A stretch of 21,697 nt of DNA from Phallusia fumigata. Its lineage: Eukaryota > Chordata > Ascidiacea > Phlebobranchia > Ascidiidae. The notes under the pieces were generated by a model. It was not told the origin of the DNA, searched no databases, and saw only the letters and a program-made list of their open reading frames with translations. A program made the translations under genes and the position numbers. The stretch spans positions 1-21,697 of the forward strand of contig QXVZ01012547.1 in NCBI GenBank assembly GCA_008931825.1. Direction: 5' to 3'. Below are positions 1 to 9,404 of the stretch, piece by piece; within the stretch, counting starts at the first letter, position 1; the number at the start of each line of letters is the position of its first letter.

Positions 1-692
1 AATTAGGTCAAAAATAAAGTAGAGGTTGATCAATTTTTCAAAATTAATAACAGGTACACACTCTGGACGGAGGCGTAAAGAAATTGAACACCTCATCAAA
101 AGTATCCAAAATATGCGGCGAACTTTTTTAATGTTGAGCTGTGCTCATTTTCTGACTGCTATTTGTTTATTTGGTGGACTAATTGGTTTATTGCTACAAT
201 AAACAGTGTAACGTCAGAAACTTTTGCGCGCCTGGCACCGCGCTGACGTCACACTAGATAAACTTGCTCCCAATTTCTAAAAACGCGTGTTGCTACCGGA
301 AACGCATTGTATTCGAAGTCGAAATGCTCGACACGAACAGTACACGATTAGGAACACGGTTTTCTGCAAAGAAAACATATAGTTGTCAGCTGTTAAAAAG
401 ACCGACACATGTAAGCAATCTATAACGCTTACCAGAGTTCTAGGCTAGGGTAGTAAAGCAGTCTTTAAAATACTGCAGAACGTCGGCAAACGGATTCTAG
501 ACACACAACATATCACACGTTAAAAACATATTGAAGCATACAAATTAAATTTGAATCAAGCGTGGCTTACCTCGCATCACCAATGGTTCACTTACAATAA
601 TCACTCTGGGATACATTTAACACTTTAATATTTAATTAAGTACAAAATCAATTAGTTTTTGCTGATCTTGTCACATAACCTTTATCAACAAC
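1..692. other. AT-rich sequence, no gene recognised
   Basis: I find no convincing coding frame, RNA gene or repeat boundary here. A CRE-like TGACGTCA octamer lies at about 244-251 in a short GC-richer patch, but nothing nearby makes it a believable promoter. Confidence 0.5.
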
Positions 693-700
693 CTGACGCA

Positions 701-861
701 CAGGGTTGCCAGGTTTAAATTTCAAAAATCGGCCAAACAGCTCACATAAGTCGGCCAAATTCTACTTTCAACAGCAAACAGCTTGTTTAACAATAAAAAT
801 GTAATTGTTTTTCAATGCAAGATATTACAGGCTTTAAAATTCGGCCAAACTGGCAACCCAG
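701..861. mobile_element. Short hAT-type MITE with perfect 8-bp target site duplication
   Basis: The 161-bp element begins CAGGGTTGCCAG and ends CTGGCAACCCAG, inverted repeats differing only near the last bases. It is flanked by identical 8-bp copies CTGACGCA at 693-700 and 862-869. An 8-bp duplication with a CAGGG-type terminus is the hAT superfamily signature. The inside is AT-rich, has several GGCCAAA motifs and encodes nothing, so it would depend on a transposase supplied elsewhere. The intact target duplication shows that both boundaries are correct and that the insertion is not ancient. Confidence 0.85.
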
Positions 862-869
862 CTGACGCA

Positions 870-1627
870 CACTGCGTCTGCACGTGGCACAAAAACTTAA
901 CTCCAAAACTTACCGTAAGCATGACAAGCAAAGACAACCTATGGCATTGTTACGTCATAGGAAAAGCTGGCATTGTGGTGCAATCCGACATCATGCGATG
1001 TGACGTACTAATACGGTTGAGTGATTTCACGATGTTACAAACAGCAACTGACAATCTTTCCGAAGTCAAAGCTGCATCCCAATTATCATCATATACCATT
1101 TAAAAGAATTTTTCTCCAAATTTTTGCGTACCCATGTGAGTACTTTTACGTCAGTGCTTTACAGTTTACACCAAAACAAAACTATTAATGTAAAAGCAAA
1201 ACAGGGTCTTAAACAGTGGTTCTTAACTTTTTTCGAATTTCTCACATATCCTTGCCCACTTTCTTTCTAACAGCAAATCACAATCTAAAGCTAGTAAAAA
1301 GCGCCCGGACAGACAAAAAACAGGTACCTTTGTATTGCTTCTGTTACAAAAAGTTTTACATGCCATTTCAGTTTGGTATGGACCAGTAATTTTAATCGTT
1401 GAATACGAAATTATCTAAAACCGACTGTAAAACAAGCTCCAACAAACAACGGCAACATCACAAAACACCAGCACATATCAATTCTACAAAAAGCTACCAC
1501 ACGCTAAGACGCAATGACACTAGAGGGCTATAAGTTGCAGTAATTTAATTGTTACTTAACACAAGTTCCTTAATACAAGTATTTTGTAAAACAGTAAATT
1601 TTTCCTTCTGGAAAATTTTTCGGGGCC
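870..1627. other. Noncoding stretch, nothing recognised
   Basis: A 106-codon open frame at 783-1103 starts inside the MITE and runs out of it. Its composition is not protein-like and I see no motif, so I do not call it a gene. The remainder to the next element is AT-rich without a visible signal. Confidence 0.5.
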
Positions 1628-1635
1628 TTACAAAG

Positions 1636-2353
1636 CAGGGAGTCGAACCGCTTGTTATATGGGTTCAGGTTCGGTTCAGGTTTAACGAAAGCAAATTTTC
1701 CGGTTCGGTTTTAGTTTAGCAAATTAACCGGTCCGAACCGGTTTGCGGTTTTTGAACCGGTTTAAATGCCCATTCAGTTTAATTTTTGTTCTTGGTACTT
1801 CCTGTTTCACTGCACCACCACTAAGGCCAACGTTCAAGTTCCTTAAATTTACCTGACTGACTTATGCGCTGCAAAAACCTGAAATAAATAAGAAACAATA
1901 TTTTATTTTTCTATTGTTGATAAACGTGTGGTTCATCTTCAGCAGAAGTGCATTTTCGATAACCGTATCTTAATGTTCCCTCTTTGAGTAGAAAGTGCAA
2001 ATATTAGGCATGAAAATGCTCTTTCGTCGCTAATTGGTATAGCCGAAACACCCTTTACGACGGGAACTTACAAACCTCGGCGGGTCTCTCATCTTTTTCA
2101 CTCTGTCAGAAAGCTAAAATGTTAGCATTGTTTACAAGTCGCTGAAAACTTTTGTGGTGGTGATTTTATAGATAAATTAGTCTTCATTTTTACTGGTTCG
2201 GTTCAGGTTCAATGCCAAACGAAATATAGGGTTCATCTCCGGTTCGGGTTTTCAAAAAAATGAAATTTTCCGTTCGGGTTCGGTTCAGGTTTAACGAAAT
2301 TAACAGCTCAAACCGGTTCGCGGGTTCGGGTTCAGTTCCGGTTCGACTCCCTG
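1636..2353. mobile_element. hAT-type MITE, copy 1, full length but with unmatched flanks
   Basis: The 718-bp element starts CAGGGAGTCGAACCG and ends with the exact inverse CGGTTCGACTCCCTG. Both ends are rich in GGTTCGGTTCAGG-like subterminal repeats; the middle is noncoding. The terminus fits hAT. The 8 bp on the left (TTACAAAG, 1628-1635) and on the right (CTTGAAAT, 2354-2361) do not match, so this copy as assembled has no target duplication. The right flank octamer equals the left flank of the second copy at 4872-4879, which suggests the two were cross-joined. Confidence 0.85.
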
Positions 2354-2361
2354 CTTGAAAT

Positions 2362-2880
2362 ACAGATTAGAGCGCTTGAGATATTGCCTTTTCGTCGTCT
2401 CATCCAAAGACTATTTTAAGCCAATCGCAAATTCGCAATTGCAATTTCTGAAAAAATCTTTTGTAGAACAGCCATGCACCAAAATGGGATCGTACAAAAT
2501 CGGATGGTCTCTGGTTTTCCGAACGATACCGTCATGCTTGAAAGAAGTGGCGGTCACAAAACACTTTCAGAGGTTGTACGTCTTATCAACACCCAATATC
2601 ACATTTCCCTCGCAACACATTGCTTTTAGTAGATCCATCATATCGGTACTAAACAAAACCATCGACGATACCCTATCACCACTGTGGTGGACCACTCGCA
2701 CCAAAGGATGGGAATTCGACGCTTGTTAATTACTCCCAGGAGCTCATCGACAACATTTTTTAGCATTGGGCCAATTTTAGCCTGATTTTGTTTTTGTGTT
2801 GTTGCTTTACAGTTTTTTTTTTCGGCCATTGATCGTACTAGACGGCGACATACAAACAGAGCTAAAGAAGACATAACCTA
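2362..2880 (-). pseudogene. MULE-like transposase remnant
   Basis: Read on the minus strand with frame changes, the segment gives a continuous run typical of MULE (Mutator-like) transposase cores. First comes a stretch containing HHSGDRVSSMVLFSTDMMD (about 2700-2640), then CCEGNVILGVDKTYNL with the first catalytic Asp (about 2620-2580). After an in-frame TGA follow VTATSFKHDGIVRK and DPILVHG (about 2565-2480), then a block like the 'GTDGE' region ending in DDEKAISQAL near the hAT boundary. At least one stop and one or two frameshifts break it. The N-terminal part, upstream to about 2874, is open but less recognisable. The 3' continuation appears to lie at 4395-4879 (see there). Family assignment is by motif pattern only. 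Confidence 0.6.
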
Positions 2881-3184
2881 ATGCAATATTTTAAGAGATT
2901 TTGGTTCATTGCCATGGCAAAACGAAATTTCAAGAATCCAGTGATAAGATTTTGTTGCTCAAATAGCTCTAATCGATTATTTTCGAATGTCGTATCGTTT
3001 ACTTACTGTCTCAGCTTCCGTAGTGGATGTTCTGTTTCATTACGTAGGTCAAAAATATTCCCACGACAACCGCAGGAAACTCAATAGAGCATTGTTGCCC
3101 AGCAATGTGGCCAAACAGTTTAGATCAGGCACGAAATTAACTGAAAAATATGATCCGAAAGCGCCAAGCATCTCAGGATAATTT

Positions 3185-3613
3185 ATGATTTACATTTGCC
3201 GGTTTATCACTGAACGACTTTTATTAGATTGTCGTTTACCACCAAGGCTTACGATGTGTCTTGCAAATTCCTTTTTGATAATGTTTTTAACGCCCCAGAA
3301 GTTGAAAATGAATTGTATGTTAGCTATGACACTACGGTTAGCAGACCATTCAAAGCCGTATTGCTGTTGGGTGATTAGGTCAGAAACAAGTGTTGAGATA
3401 TTTATTGCACAGCCTTCACAATATGTTCAGGATCAGTATTTGGTGTGCATGAACAAAGATTTCCTGATTGATGTGCATTATTATAGGTGGCCTGCAACTA
3501 ACATTAAAAATATTAGTTTGCAAAACACCCCTCTGAAGGAAATCATTAATGATTTAACAGCGGGTAAAATTTGTGAGGGAATTTCAAATTCAGTTAAAGA
3601 GTTTGACAATTAG
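3185..3613 (+). other. Open frame of unknown identity upstream of P-element-like sequence
   Basis: This 142-codon plus-strand frame becomes protein-like in its second half, where it reads YLVCMNKDFLIDVHYYRWP followed by a segment with TPLKEIINDL and KICEGI. I do not recognise a domain. It lies just upstream of, and in the same direction as, sequence resembling a P-element-like transposase, so it may be the decayed region between a THAP-type N-terminus and the catalytic core. The first half, up to about codon 60, may not be coding at all. About 300 bp before it (2881-3184) also hold only short open frames with no motif. Confidence 0.3.
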
Positions 3614-3784
3614 CATGCTAACCATAAAAGTGAAGCTTTTGGAAACAGAAAAGTTCCCATTTCCACGCTGTTAGCAAACCGGTAATACACTGTTATATAA
3701 AATAAAGTACAGATACACATTTTTACATCGCATTGTACATTGCAAAACCACAGTATACAAATATACATTTTTCAATAAATCTAA

Positions 3785-4199
3785 ATGTTGCACAATTATT
3801 GCATTGGAGAAAGTCCTGTGCAGCTAAATAAAAATTCATTTTTAGGTATTGCGCTAAAAGTCCCCAAATCTTTGGTTCTTCCAACCTTACGCAGATATAG
3901 GTATGTTTTAGAACATGATTCTGAAACTTGGTGCAAACAAATGTTTTGCTTCATTATTATCAATCACTGATGCTGAATTGTTTTTGAGGAATGTTTCACG
4001 CCCACACGTTGGATTTGATATAAGTCTAATGAAGCAATTGCAAAAATCGGGCACTTGTATGGATCATAATCATCAAGTTCTGATTATTGTAGATGAAATG
4101 AAAATCCGTGGTTGGTGCTTTTGCCAAAAGCGATGTACTGTAACGTTTTGGCCTGAATATGGTATTGACGTAATGCTCAAATCCAACCTCATGTTGTAA
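3785..4199 (+). pseudogene. P-element-like transposase fragment (catalytic DEMKI region)
   Basis: Two overlapping frames give LVLPTLRRYRYVLEHD (about 3868-3915) and, further on, GFDISLMKQLQKS followed by QVLIIVDEMKIRG (about 4012-4112). The Asp-Glu-Met-Lys-Ile block after a hydrophobic strand is the hallmark around the first catalytic acidic residue of P-element/THAP9-like transposases. Directly after it the neighbouring frame reads FAKSD and the first frame resumes with PEYGID, matching the expected 'VF.KS.G..VGF...G' loop broken by a frameshift. The gene is therefore dead here. The next conserved block is found only at 5880-6150, beyond a misplaced contig. Confidence 0.5.
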
Positions 4200-4393
4200 T
4201 GTGCCTTCTGGATTCGTACCAGTCGGTCCCAGCGAAAGCTCGCATGGTTTATATCGCGTGACCACCGCTCCTAAATGACCTGCTCTTGCATCCGGTACGG
4301 ATGCATGCGTTACCTGGCCGACCGTGTTGGGTTATTGAAGTTGTGTTTTATGCATATATTCAGCCTCGTAATCGTGTGTTGTCATTTCTACTC
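4200..4393. other. Noncoding tail up to an assembly gap
   Basis: No gene or repeat is recognised in this stretch. Position 4394 is a single n, most likely a collapsed scaffold gap. Confidence 0.4.
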
Positions 4394-4394
4394 N

Positions 4395-4879
4395 ACCCAT
4401 CGTTCTGGTGGGCGAAACGTAAGCACAAATTACAAGTTATTTAACTAAAAAACTAGTATTTTTTGTAAGGTTTTACACTGGTAGAACGACAAACAGTCTT
4501 GTTAATAATATTTTGTCACAAAATTCAAAAAAGAGATTTTTTGTACCAAAATGCATGCAAAAATTAAACCTATTTTGGATTTTTTTTTACTTTTTTGGGT
4601 TTATTGGTACAATATTTAAAACCAGTTTCAAGCATTGGTAATAGGCGGTTTTCGCAATACATTGCAAACTGTGGATATTTTTCATTTTTTCTACAAACTT
4701 TTGTGATTAAAACTCAAAAACATCGAGACTGCTTGATTCAGTCAGTTCTCCTTTGCCGAATATCTGGTTTTGCATGCTGTGTCGTATTTTTTTGTGTCAC
4801 TCCAACTTTGTCTTTGTGATAATCTTCCCCGTTGTTTTGTAACTATCGAGTGCATATCAAACAAACAGGATCTTGAAAT
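4395..4879 (-). pseudogene. Gap-bounded segment ending in the flank of hAT copy 2; possible MULE continuation
   Basis: The segment lies between the n at 4394 and the hAT element at 4880 and ends in CTTGAAAT (4872-4879). Read on the minus strand from that end, it gives a run containing CLFDMHSIVTKQRGRLSQ, which could be the degraded continuation of the MULE-like reading that stops at 2362, because both sides carry the same CTTGAAAT octamer. No other gene is visible; the middle is AT-rich. The coding call is weak, but the matching octamer is exact. Confidence 0.35.
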
Positions 4880-5301
4880 CAGGGAGTCGAACCGCTTGTT
4901 ATATGGGTTCAGGTTCGGTTCGGCTTTGCTATTTGTTGCTTTTAGAGGTTCGGGTTCGGTTCAGGTTTTACGAAAGCAAATTAACCGGTCCGAACCGGTT
5001 TGCGGTTTTTGAACCGGTTTAAATGCCCATTCAGTTTAATTTTTGTTCTTGGTACTTCCTGTTTCACTGCACCACCACTAAGGCCAACGTTCAAGTTCCT
5101 TAAATTTACCTGACTGACTTATGCGCTGCAAAAACCTGAAATAAATAAGAAACAATATTTTATTTTTCTATTGTTGATAAACGTGTGGTTCATCTTCAGC
5201 AGAAGTGCATTTTCGATAACCGTATCCTTAATGTTCCCTCTTTGAGTAGAAAGTGCAAATATTAGGCATGAAAATGCTCTTTCGTCGCTAATTGGTATAG
5301 C
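4880..5301. mobile_element. hAT-type MITE, copy 2, left part only
   Basis: It starts with the same CAGGGAGTCGAACCG terminus as copy 1. It differs from copy 1 over the first hundred or so bases, including an indel around 4922-4960. From about 4980 it is nearly identical to 1720-2043. It stops at a single n (5302), after which unrelated sequence begins, so the right half is missing because of the gap rather than by deletion. Its left flank CTTGAAAT equals the right flank of copy 1. Confidence 0.85.
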
Positions 5302-5302
5302 N

Positions 5303-5879
5303 AGTTGAATAATAAAATCTTTCCCGCCACAACGGCTATTGCAACATAAATCCATAGTGACGTAATAACTCACAATACTCTTTCCTCGTGCTTTTGGTTT
5401 TTCTCTTTAGTATGCTCAGTTTATCTGATACTGTCGCAGTTTATTCAACTGGGTGTTGAGGTAATTACGAGTTGTGGTTGGAGCCGTAACTGTTATTCTA
5501 TTTGACTAAGGTACGGTCTAAACCTTTTTAAAATCACTTTTCTGACCATTCGAAACTTCTGATTGTGAATAAAGTGCATGTTAAATCTGACCGTACTCAT
5601 TCTACCAGTTGAAAACTGAAAGGTAGAATTGGCTGAAAGGGCTTGAATTCTACAGTCATTTTAACTTCGTGCCTTTGCAGAAGAATTGGTCTTTCACCAA
5701 CAAACTTATAGGGTATGTTGACTATGACAATGACTGTCAATCACAGAAGTTAGGCTCAAATATCCTAGGGATTTATGTAAAAGGCAGGTAAAATGAAATT
5801 AATTACATGTGTTTTTGCATGTCACCAATCCATAACATGTAGATTGGTGCAGGCATTACAAACTCAGCAATATCTGTAA
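5303..5879. other. Noncoding stretch after an assembly gap
   Basis: I recognise no gene, RNA or repeat here. The P-element-like fragment that begins near 5880 is the first identifiable feature after the gap. Confidence 0.4.
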
Positions 5880-6153
5880 TGATTGGACACTTTCCAACTT
5901 TTGGGGCCAAGGGACCACAACTTGTATCTGTTGTCTTACAAGCTATCACAAGACTGTACTTGATTTCAAACCTTTGGTGTCTTGTTATCTCATAGGCAGT
6001 AGTTTCTTATTTATTTTTTATGTTGGTATGTTGTTAATAGGAATATATGTAGGTGATGGATGCTCTGTGAACAGACAAATGTTTAATATTTTCGCCATAC
6101 AATCCGATGGTGAACCTGACACCTACTTTGCACCCCATCCAATGGATTCTTAA
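5880..6153 (+). pseudogene. P-element-like transposase fragment (distal part)
   Basis: One frame gives GHFPTFGAKGPQLVSVVLQA and ITRLYLISNLWCLVIS, ending at a TAG near 5994. A second frame after about 50 bp gives VGDGCSVNRQMFNIFAI and ends at a stop at 6151-6153. Together these match the order seen in P-element/THAP9-like proteins: a Phe-Pro region, a Leu-rich helix, then 'SDG.S.NR.FF'. The stretch between the two frames could be a short intron or inserted bases. It has the same strand and the next expected position relative to 3785-4199, so the two are probably one broken element split by the misplaced block 4395-5301. Confidence 0.5.
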
Positions 6154-6239
6154 CTGAGTATTATTTAATTTGAACTAGATTATTTACAAAATTTTGGCAA
6201 CTGCACAAGTAGACCATTCTTTCTCTTCTTTAATCTGCA

Positions 6240-6500
6240 TCCCAGGAATTGTCGTTAATCCATGTTTTTTCAACCGCTTTGCCTGATCAATTCTTTCGCG
6301 TGACTCAATTTGAGACAATGTTGACATTCGTCTTCGACAACCAGACTTGGTATCCAATTTCTCGCCTCTTTGGAAGGCAAATGTTTGGTTAACTGTTGCC
6401 CATTGACAAAGGAGTAGATAATGGCAAGAACGTGTACTCCACAGTCATCGGAATCAATTTGCTTTGGAACATCAGAGCATTAACGAAATTCCACTCGTCT
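6240..6500 (-). pseudogene. Ulp1/SENP-type cysteine protease fragment
   Basis: The minus strand reads VPKQIDSDDCGVHVLAIIYS across about 6467-6408, continuing with FVNGQQLTKHLP. A Gln a few residues before Asp-Cys-Gly-Val is the oxyanion Gln plus catalytic Cys arrangement of Ulp1 (C48) SUMO-type proteases. After about 57 codons this frame stops; a neighbouring frame remains open through AKRLKKHGLTTIPGMQIKEE (about 6290-6230), consistent with a frameshift. The His and Asp part that should lie upstream is not recognisable. Ulp1 domains are often carried by MULE and other DNA transposons, and a MULE remnant lies nearby on the same strand, but a link is not shown. Confidence 0.5.
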
Positions 6501-6871
6501 ATTGTACTGCTACTGAAGCAACTGTATGGCACGCATAGTAAATTTTAAAAACGTTTTCAAAACCTACTGCCAATCGAGCGAATGAGGTAAAGCTCATAAA
6601 CGAATTCAGCAAACTTACTCTACCAGCATAGAAACGCATGTAAAAACGACAACAACTTTGATCCAAGCGGAGTGGTATGGCGCTCCTGACCTACAAAACA
6701 ACTTGTTTACGATTATTCAACAAAAGCTACAAGCAAAAAACTACTGAAAACACATATGCAGGATAAAAACAATATACATTGATCCGACACAGTTCTACTC
6801 CATGCAGGTTAGTGCTGACTTTGTTTGATTATTGCTGTCCAGCACATTGGAAATTTTGTACATTTTTGACC
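6501..6871. other. Noncoding stretch, nothing recognised
   Basis: No convincing frame, repeat or RNA signal is visible between the Ulp1-like fragment and the hAT-like pseudogene. Confidence 0.4.
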
Positions 6872-8815
6872 TCACGTCTTGAGAAAAAAAGGACCTCCCT
6901 TAAAATGAAGGTCTAAGGCTTGTTTAACGACGCTGTTACATTTACTTATGTGTGGCCCGTTCCAATGCACTACTAGCTCGTCACTAATGTCCTTCACATC
7001 CATCTTGTTGGTTGAGGTTTTGCTTCCACCACGAGTTGCTCGTATTTTCTCAATGATGCTCCCCATACTTTCTACAACAGATTCAGGTGGATAACTACAA
7101 TAAATTTTTGCTATTGTTCCAAGTACGTGCTGGGCTCCTTTATACAGACTTGGTGTGGTAAAGACGTTTTTCTTCATTTATTGCAGCATCGGCCGCTTTT
7201 AGAATCGGCAAAAGCTTAGCTGCGTCGGCCTTCTTTTTCTAATCCGAGAAGTACTGTTCGGAAAACCGGTGGTGCACACATTTCTGCATTTTTAAAAACA
7301 TTGCTTTACCCCTTTCTTTTATCGAATTTACAATTCCAATGATTTCATTGCTTTTGTTTTGAGAAAACACATCTGTAGCTTCTTGCCTGGTGCCACGTTG
7401 AGCCATCATAAGGCCACCGTCCCTTAAAAGCAGAGGAAGGCCGGCAAAATACACTTGTTTAAATCATCCATGTGTGTGGTTGAAAAGTATCAACTGATCT
7501 GGCAGCCAGTTTTCCATTTTCGTCAGGTTTGCCATGTAATTTCGAACAGCATTTGTTTTGTTCCAAAACGGAATATCCACCTGCTGGAGAGTTTCACTCA
7601 CCGATCCCAAAACACGGTAAAAAAATTCACAAACTACCACTTTACCAAGAAAATCCAAAGTTGTGATTCGTCGAAGCAGCTCATCAGCCTCTCTTGCCTG
7701 ATAATTGTTGCTTGCAGCAGTTTCTTCCAATACAAGCCGAATGGCAGCGTAGTTGTCAATAAAATTTTTAAAAACTCTGTACGCATAGGCTGCAAATCGG
7801 GTTTCAGAAAACGGGGCCTGAAAATCAATCGCCAAAATTTGAGCCTTGTCGATTGCTGATTCAAACATTTTTCCGAAGGAAAACTTGCTCAATACTGCCG
7901 CGATGTCCTTGCAGATTTCCCCAATCCACTGCGTGGTCTTACGCATGTCTTTGTCGGCAAGTTGCAAAAGATGTGACGCATCCCACACAAAATTTACTGT
8001 ATCGCTCAACTGCATTAATTCCTGCAGTTTTTTTATCCACACTGAGATGAAAATACTGGCCATCGAACCCAAATCCTGCGATTTGGTCGGACTGGATGTT
8101 ATACTTTTTGCAGACATCGTGTATGCCTTGTGCAATACTGTCTCCGTCGTGCATAGAAACAGATTCCACTCCCACGTGAATAAGACAGCAGCAAACATTT
8201 GTCCTGTTCGGCGCCTGGTTGTAAGTTTATCGGCTATAATGCCAACAGGAGGTACATTAAGTGTTGCTTCCAGAGATTGAGACAAACAGCGTTTGATGCG
8301 TTGGTCAACAACTTCCGCAAAATTAGACCTCCATGCCGATGGAAATTTTTCAGAGTGGTTTAAATTTCCAATTTTAACGTTTGCGTCAGCCAGTAAAAGC
8401 AGATTTACTTCAAAATCGCCAAATGGACGACAGTATTTCAACAAACGGTAAGCCTGCTTTCCCACTGTTATTCCTATTGACTGTTGCTTTGCACGTGATT
8501 TTCTTGCGTGATCCTCGTTTTCTTCAAGGGATTGTAACTTTTCCTGGTGACTTTGCAGCGAAATGTGCCTCACCACTGACTTTTTCAAATTGTAAAAATG
8601 GGTTGGTTGGTTATTTCTGTAAAATCCAGACCCAGCGAAAAATCGTCATGAAAAATTCCAGTGCCCGAACGCATTCCAATGCCACTTTCGGTCGAACAAA
8701 CCTTACAGATAAGAATTTCATTTTCTTCATCTACACCAAGCGTAGCGATTTCGCACAATCTATGAACACTCTTACTGGCCTGAAGTAAAACTCTTTCTGC
8801 TGACGCAGTTGCCAC
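6872..8815 (-). pseudogene. hAT-like transposase pseudogene
   Basis: The largest open piece is 7464-8588. In order it has ADKLTTRRRTGQM (RNase H-like strand with Asp), WDASHLLQLADKD ('C/D..H..nL' motif) and ETRFAAYAYRVF ('TRW'-type motif). Within it, 7939-8175 in another frame reads IAGFGFDGQYFHLSV, the expected second catalytic block, so two opposite frameshifts near 8170 and 8000 have moved this part out of register. The N-terminal piece 8585-8815 has a CKVC zinc-binding remnant and joins by frameshift. Past an in-frame TGA at 7464, 7239-7454 continues in the same frame. A further frameshift leads to 6872-7177, with DISDELVVHWNGPHISKC near the C-terminus. This order fits host-type hAT-derived proteins. 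At least four frameshifts and one stop make it nonfunctional. I find no terminal repeats for it. Confidence 0.65.
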
Positions 8816-8986
8816 ACTTCCTTTTTCTTTACCTTACTACTTTTGCCAAAAAATTGCACTGGGCTTTCCTAATCGTCATTGACAAACCAATGGGCTCTGC
8901 CATGGTGTTGCATACAACTATAAACTTACGTATTGCATCTCCCGAAATGTAAACAAACTAAATTTTTTTGGGCCGAAGATGACTAA

Positions 8987-9084
8987 AATGGCCATGTAAA
9001 CCGACCGCAAAAGCGGCCGAAAAAAGGCCCCTTTTCGCGGCCGGCCGCCTTTCAAAAAGCCACTTTTTTAATGGCCATGTAAAC
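8987..9084. repeat. 15-bp direct repeats around a GC-rich hairpin
   Basis: AATGGCCATGTAAAC occurs exactly at 8987-9001 and 9070-9084. Between the copies lies a GC-rich imperfect palindrome: AAAGCGGCCG on the left pairs with CGGCCGCCTTT on the right, with GGCCCCTTTTCGC in the loop. It could be a short transposon with long target duplication, or folded end sequence left of the viral element. Nothing decides between these. Confidence 0.6.
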
Positions 9085-9151
9085 GGGCTAAGTAAAAACT
9101 AATTACCACCAACACAGCTAACTTTTTTTTTCACTTTGTGTTTGTCTCCGA

Positions 9152-9200
9152 CACTGATGCCAGCTTCGCTGTCGCGGCGGAGCCGCATCGCCTTCGGCAG
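9152..9200. repeat. GC-rich stem-loop near the left edge of the viral element
   Basis: GCGGC (9174-9178) pairs with GCCGC (9182-9186) around a GGA loop, and the flanks TGCC and GGCA extend it into a longer imperfect hairpin. In a parvovirus-like element this is where a terminal hairpin remnant might lie, but no matching inverted copy is seen past the helicase gene, so it cannot be called an ITR. Confidence 0.4.
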
Positions 9201-9207
9201 CGCTCTG

Positions 9208-9227
9208 TGACGTCATAGGTGACACAC
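9208..9227. promoter_or_regulatory. CRE-like site plus boundary motif
   Basis: TGACGTCA followed two bases later by GGTGACAC sits about 160 bp upstream of the TATA box. A similar direct-orientation block, TGACGTCACGTCGTGACAC, lies at 12875-12893 beyond the helicase polyadenylation signal. The octamer is a classical CREB/ATF site; the paired placement at both edges may be chance or a boundary mark. Confidence 0.4.
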
Positions 9228-9281
9228 ACAGGGTTTGTTACCTATTAGTAGAGTAAAACAAACTGAAAATTCTACAACTTG

Positions 9282-9348
9282 CACAGGCACAGCAGTATAT
9301 TTTTAACTGGCACAGCACCGAGTGGAGGTAGCAACTGCTGTGTCTGTA
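9282..9348. repeat. Motif cluster 1: inverted CACAGGCACAGCAG-type dyad before the capsid gene
   Basis: CACAGGCACAGCAGTATA at 9282-9299 faces an inverted relative CTGCTGTGTCTGT at 9336-9348 (12 of 14 positions pair), with CACAGCACCG at 9311-9320 between them. The left arm is also an 18-bp perfect inverted match to 10873-10890 beyond the capsid gene. It lies just upstream of the TATA box, so it could bind a viral initiator or transcription regulator. Confidence 0.75.
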
Positions 9349-9368
9349 CGAGGTGTGTCAGAAATAGG

Positions 9369-9404
9369 TATATAAGGTAAGTGAAACTAGAACCGAGAGT
9401 CAGT
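9369..9404 (+). promoter_or_regulatory. TATA box and initiator for the capsid-like gene
   Basis: TATATAAGG at 9369-9377 is followed by TCAGT at 9400-9404, an invertebrate-type initiator whose A (9402) is about 31 bases after the TATA core, the standard spacing. The capsid ATG is at 9405, so a transcript starting at 9402 would have a leader of only 3 bases. That predicts poor use of this first ATG and leaky scanning to later starts. Confidence 0.65.

Noticed and set aside
783..1103. 106-codon plus-strand open frame
   Set aside because: It starts inside the 161-bp MITE and runs into flanking sequence, with no motif or protein-like composition.
4200..4393. tRNA-derived SINE
   Set aside because: The GC-richer patch suggested a tRNA-like head, but I could not find A and B box promoter motifs at proper spacing.
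8987..9084. Parvoviral inverted terminal repeat
   Set aside because: The palindrome is imperfect and no matching copy lies past the helicase gene, so it is reported only as a hairpin.
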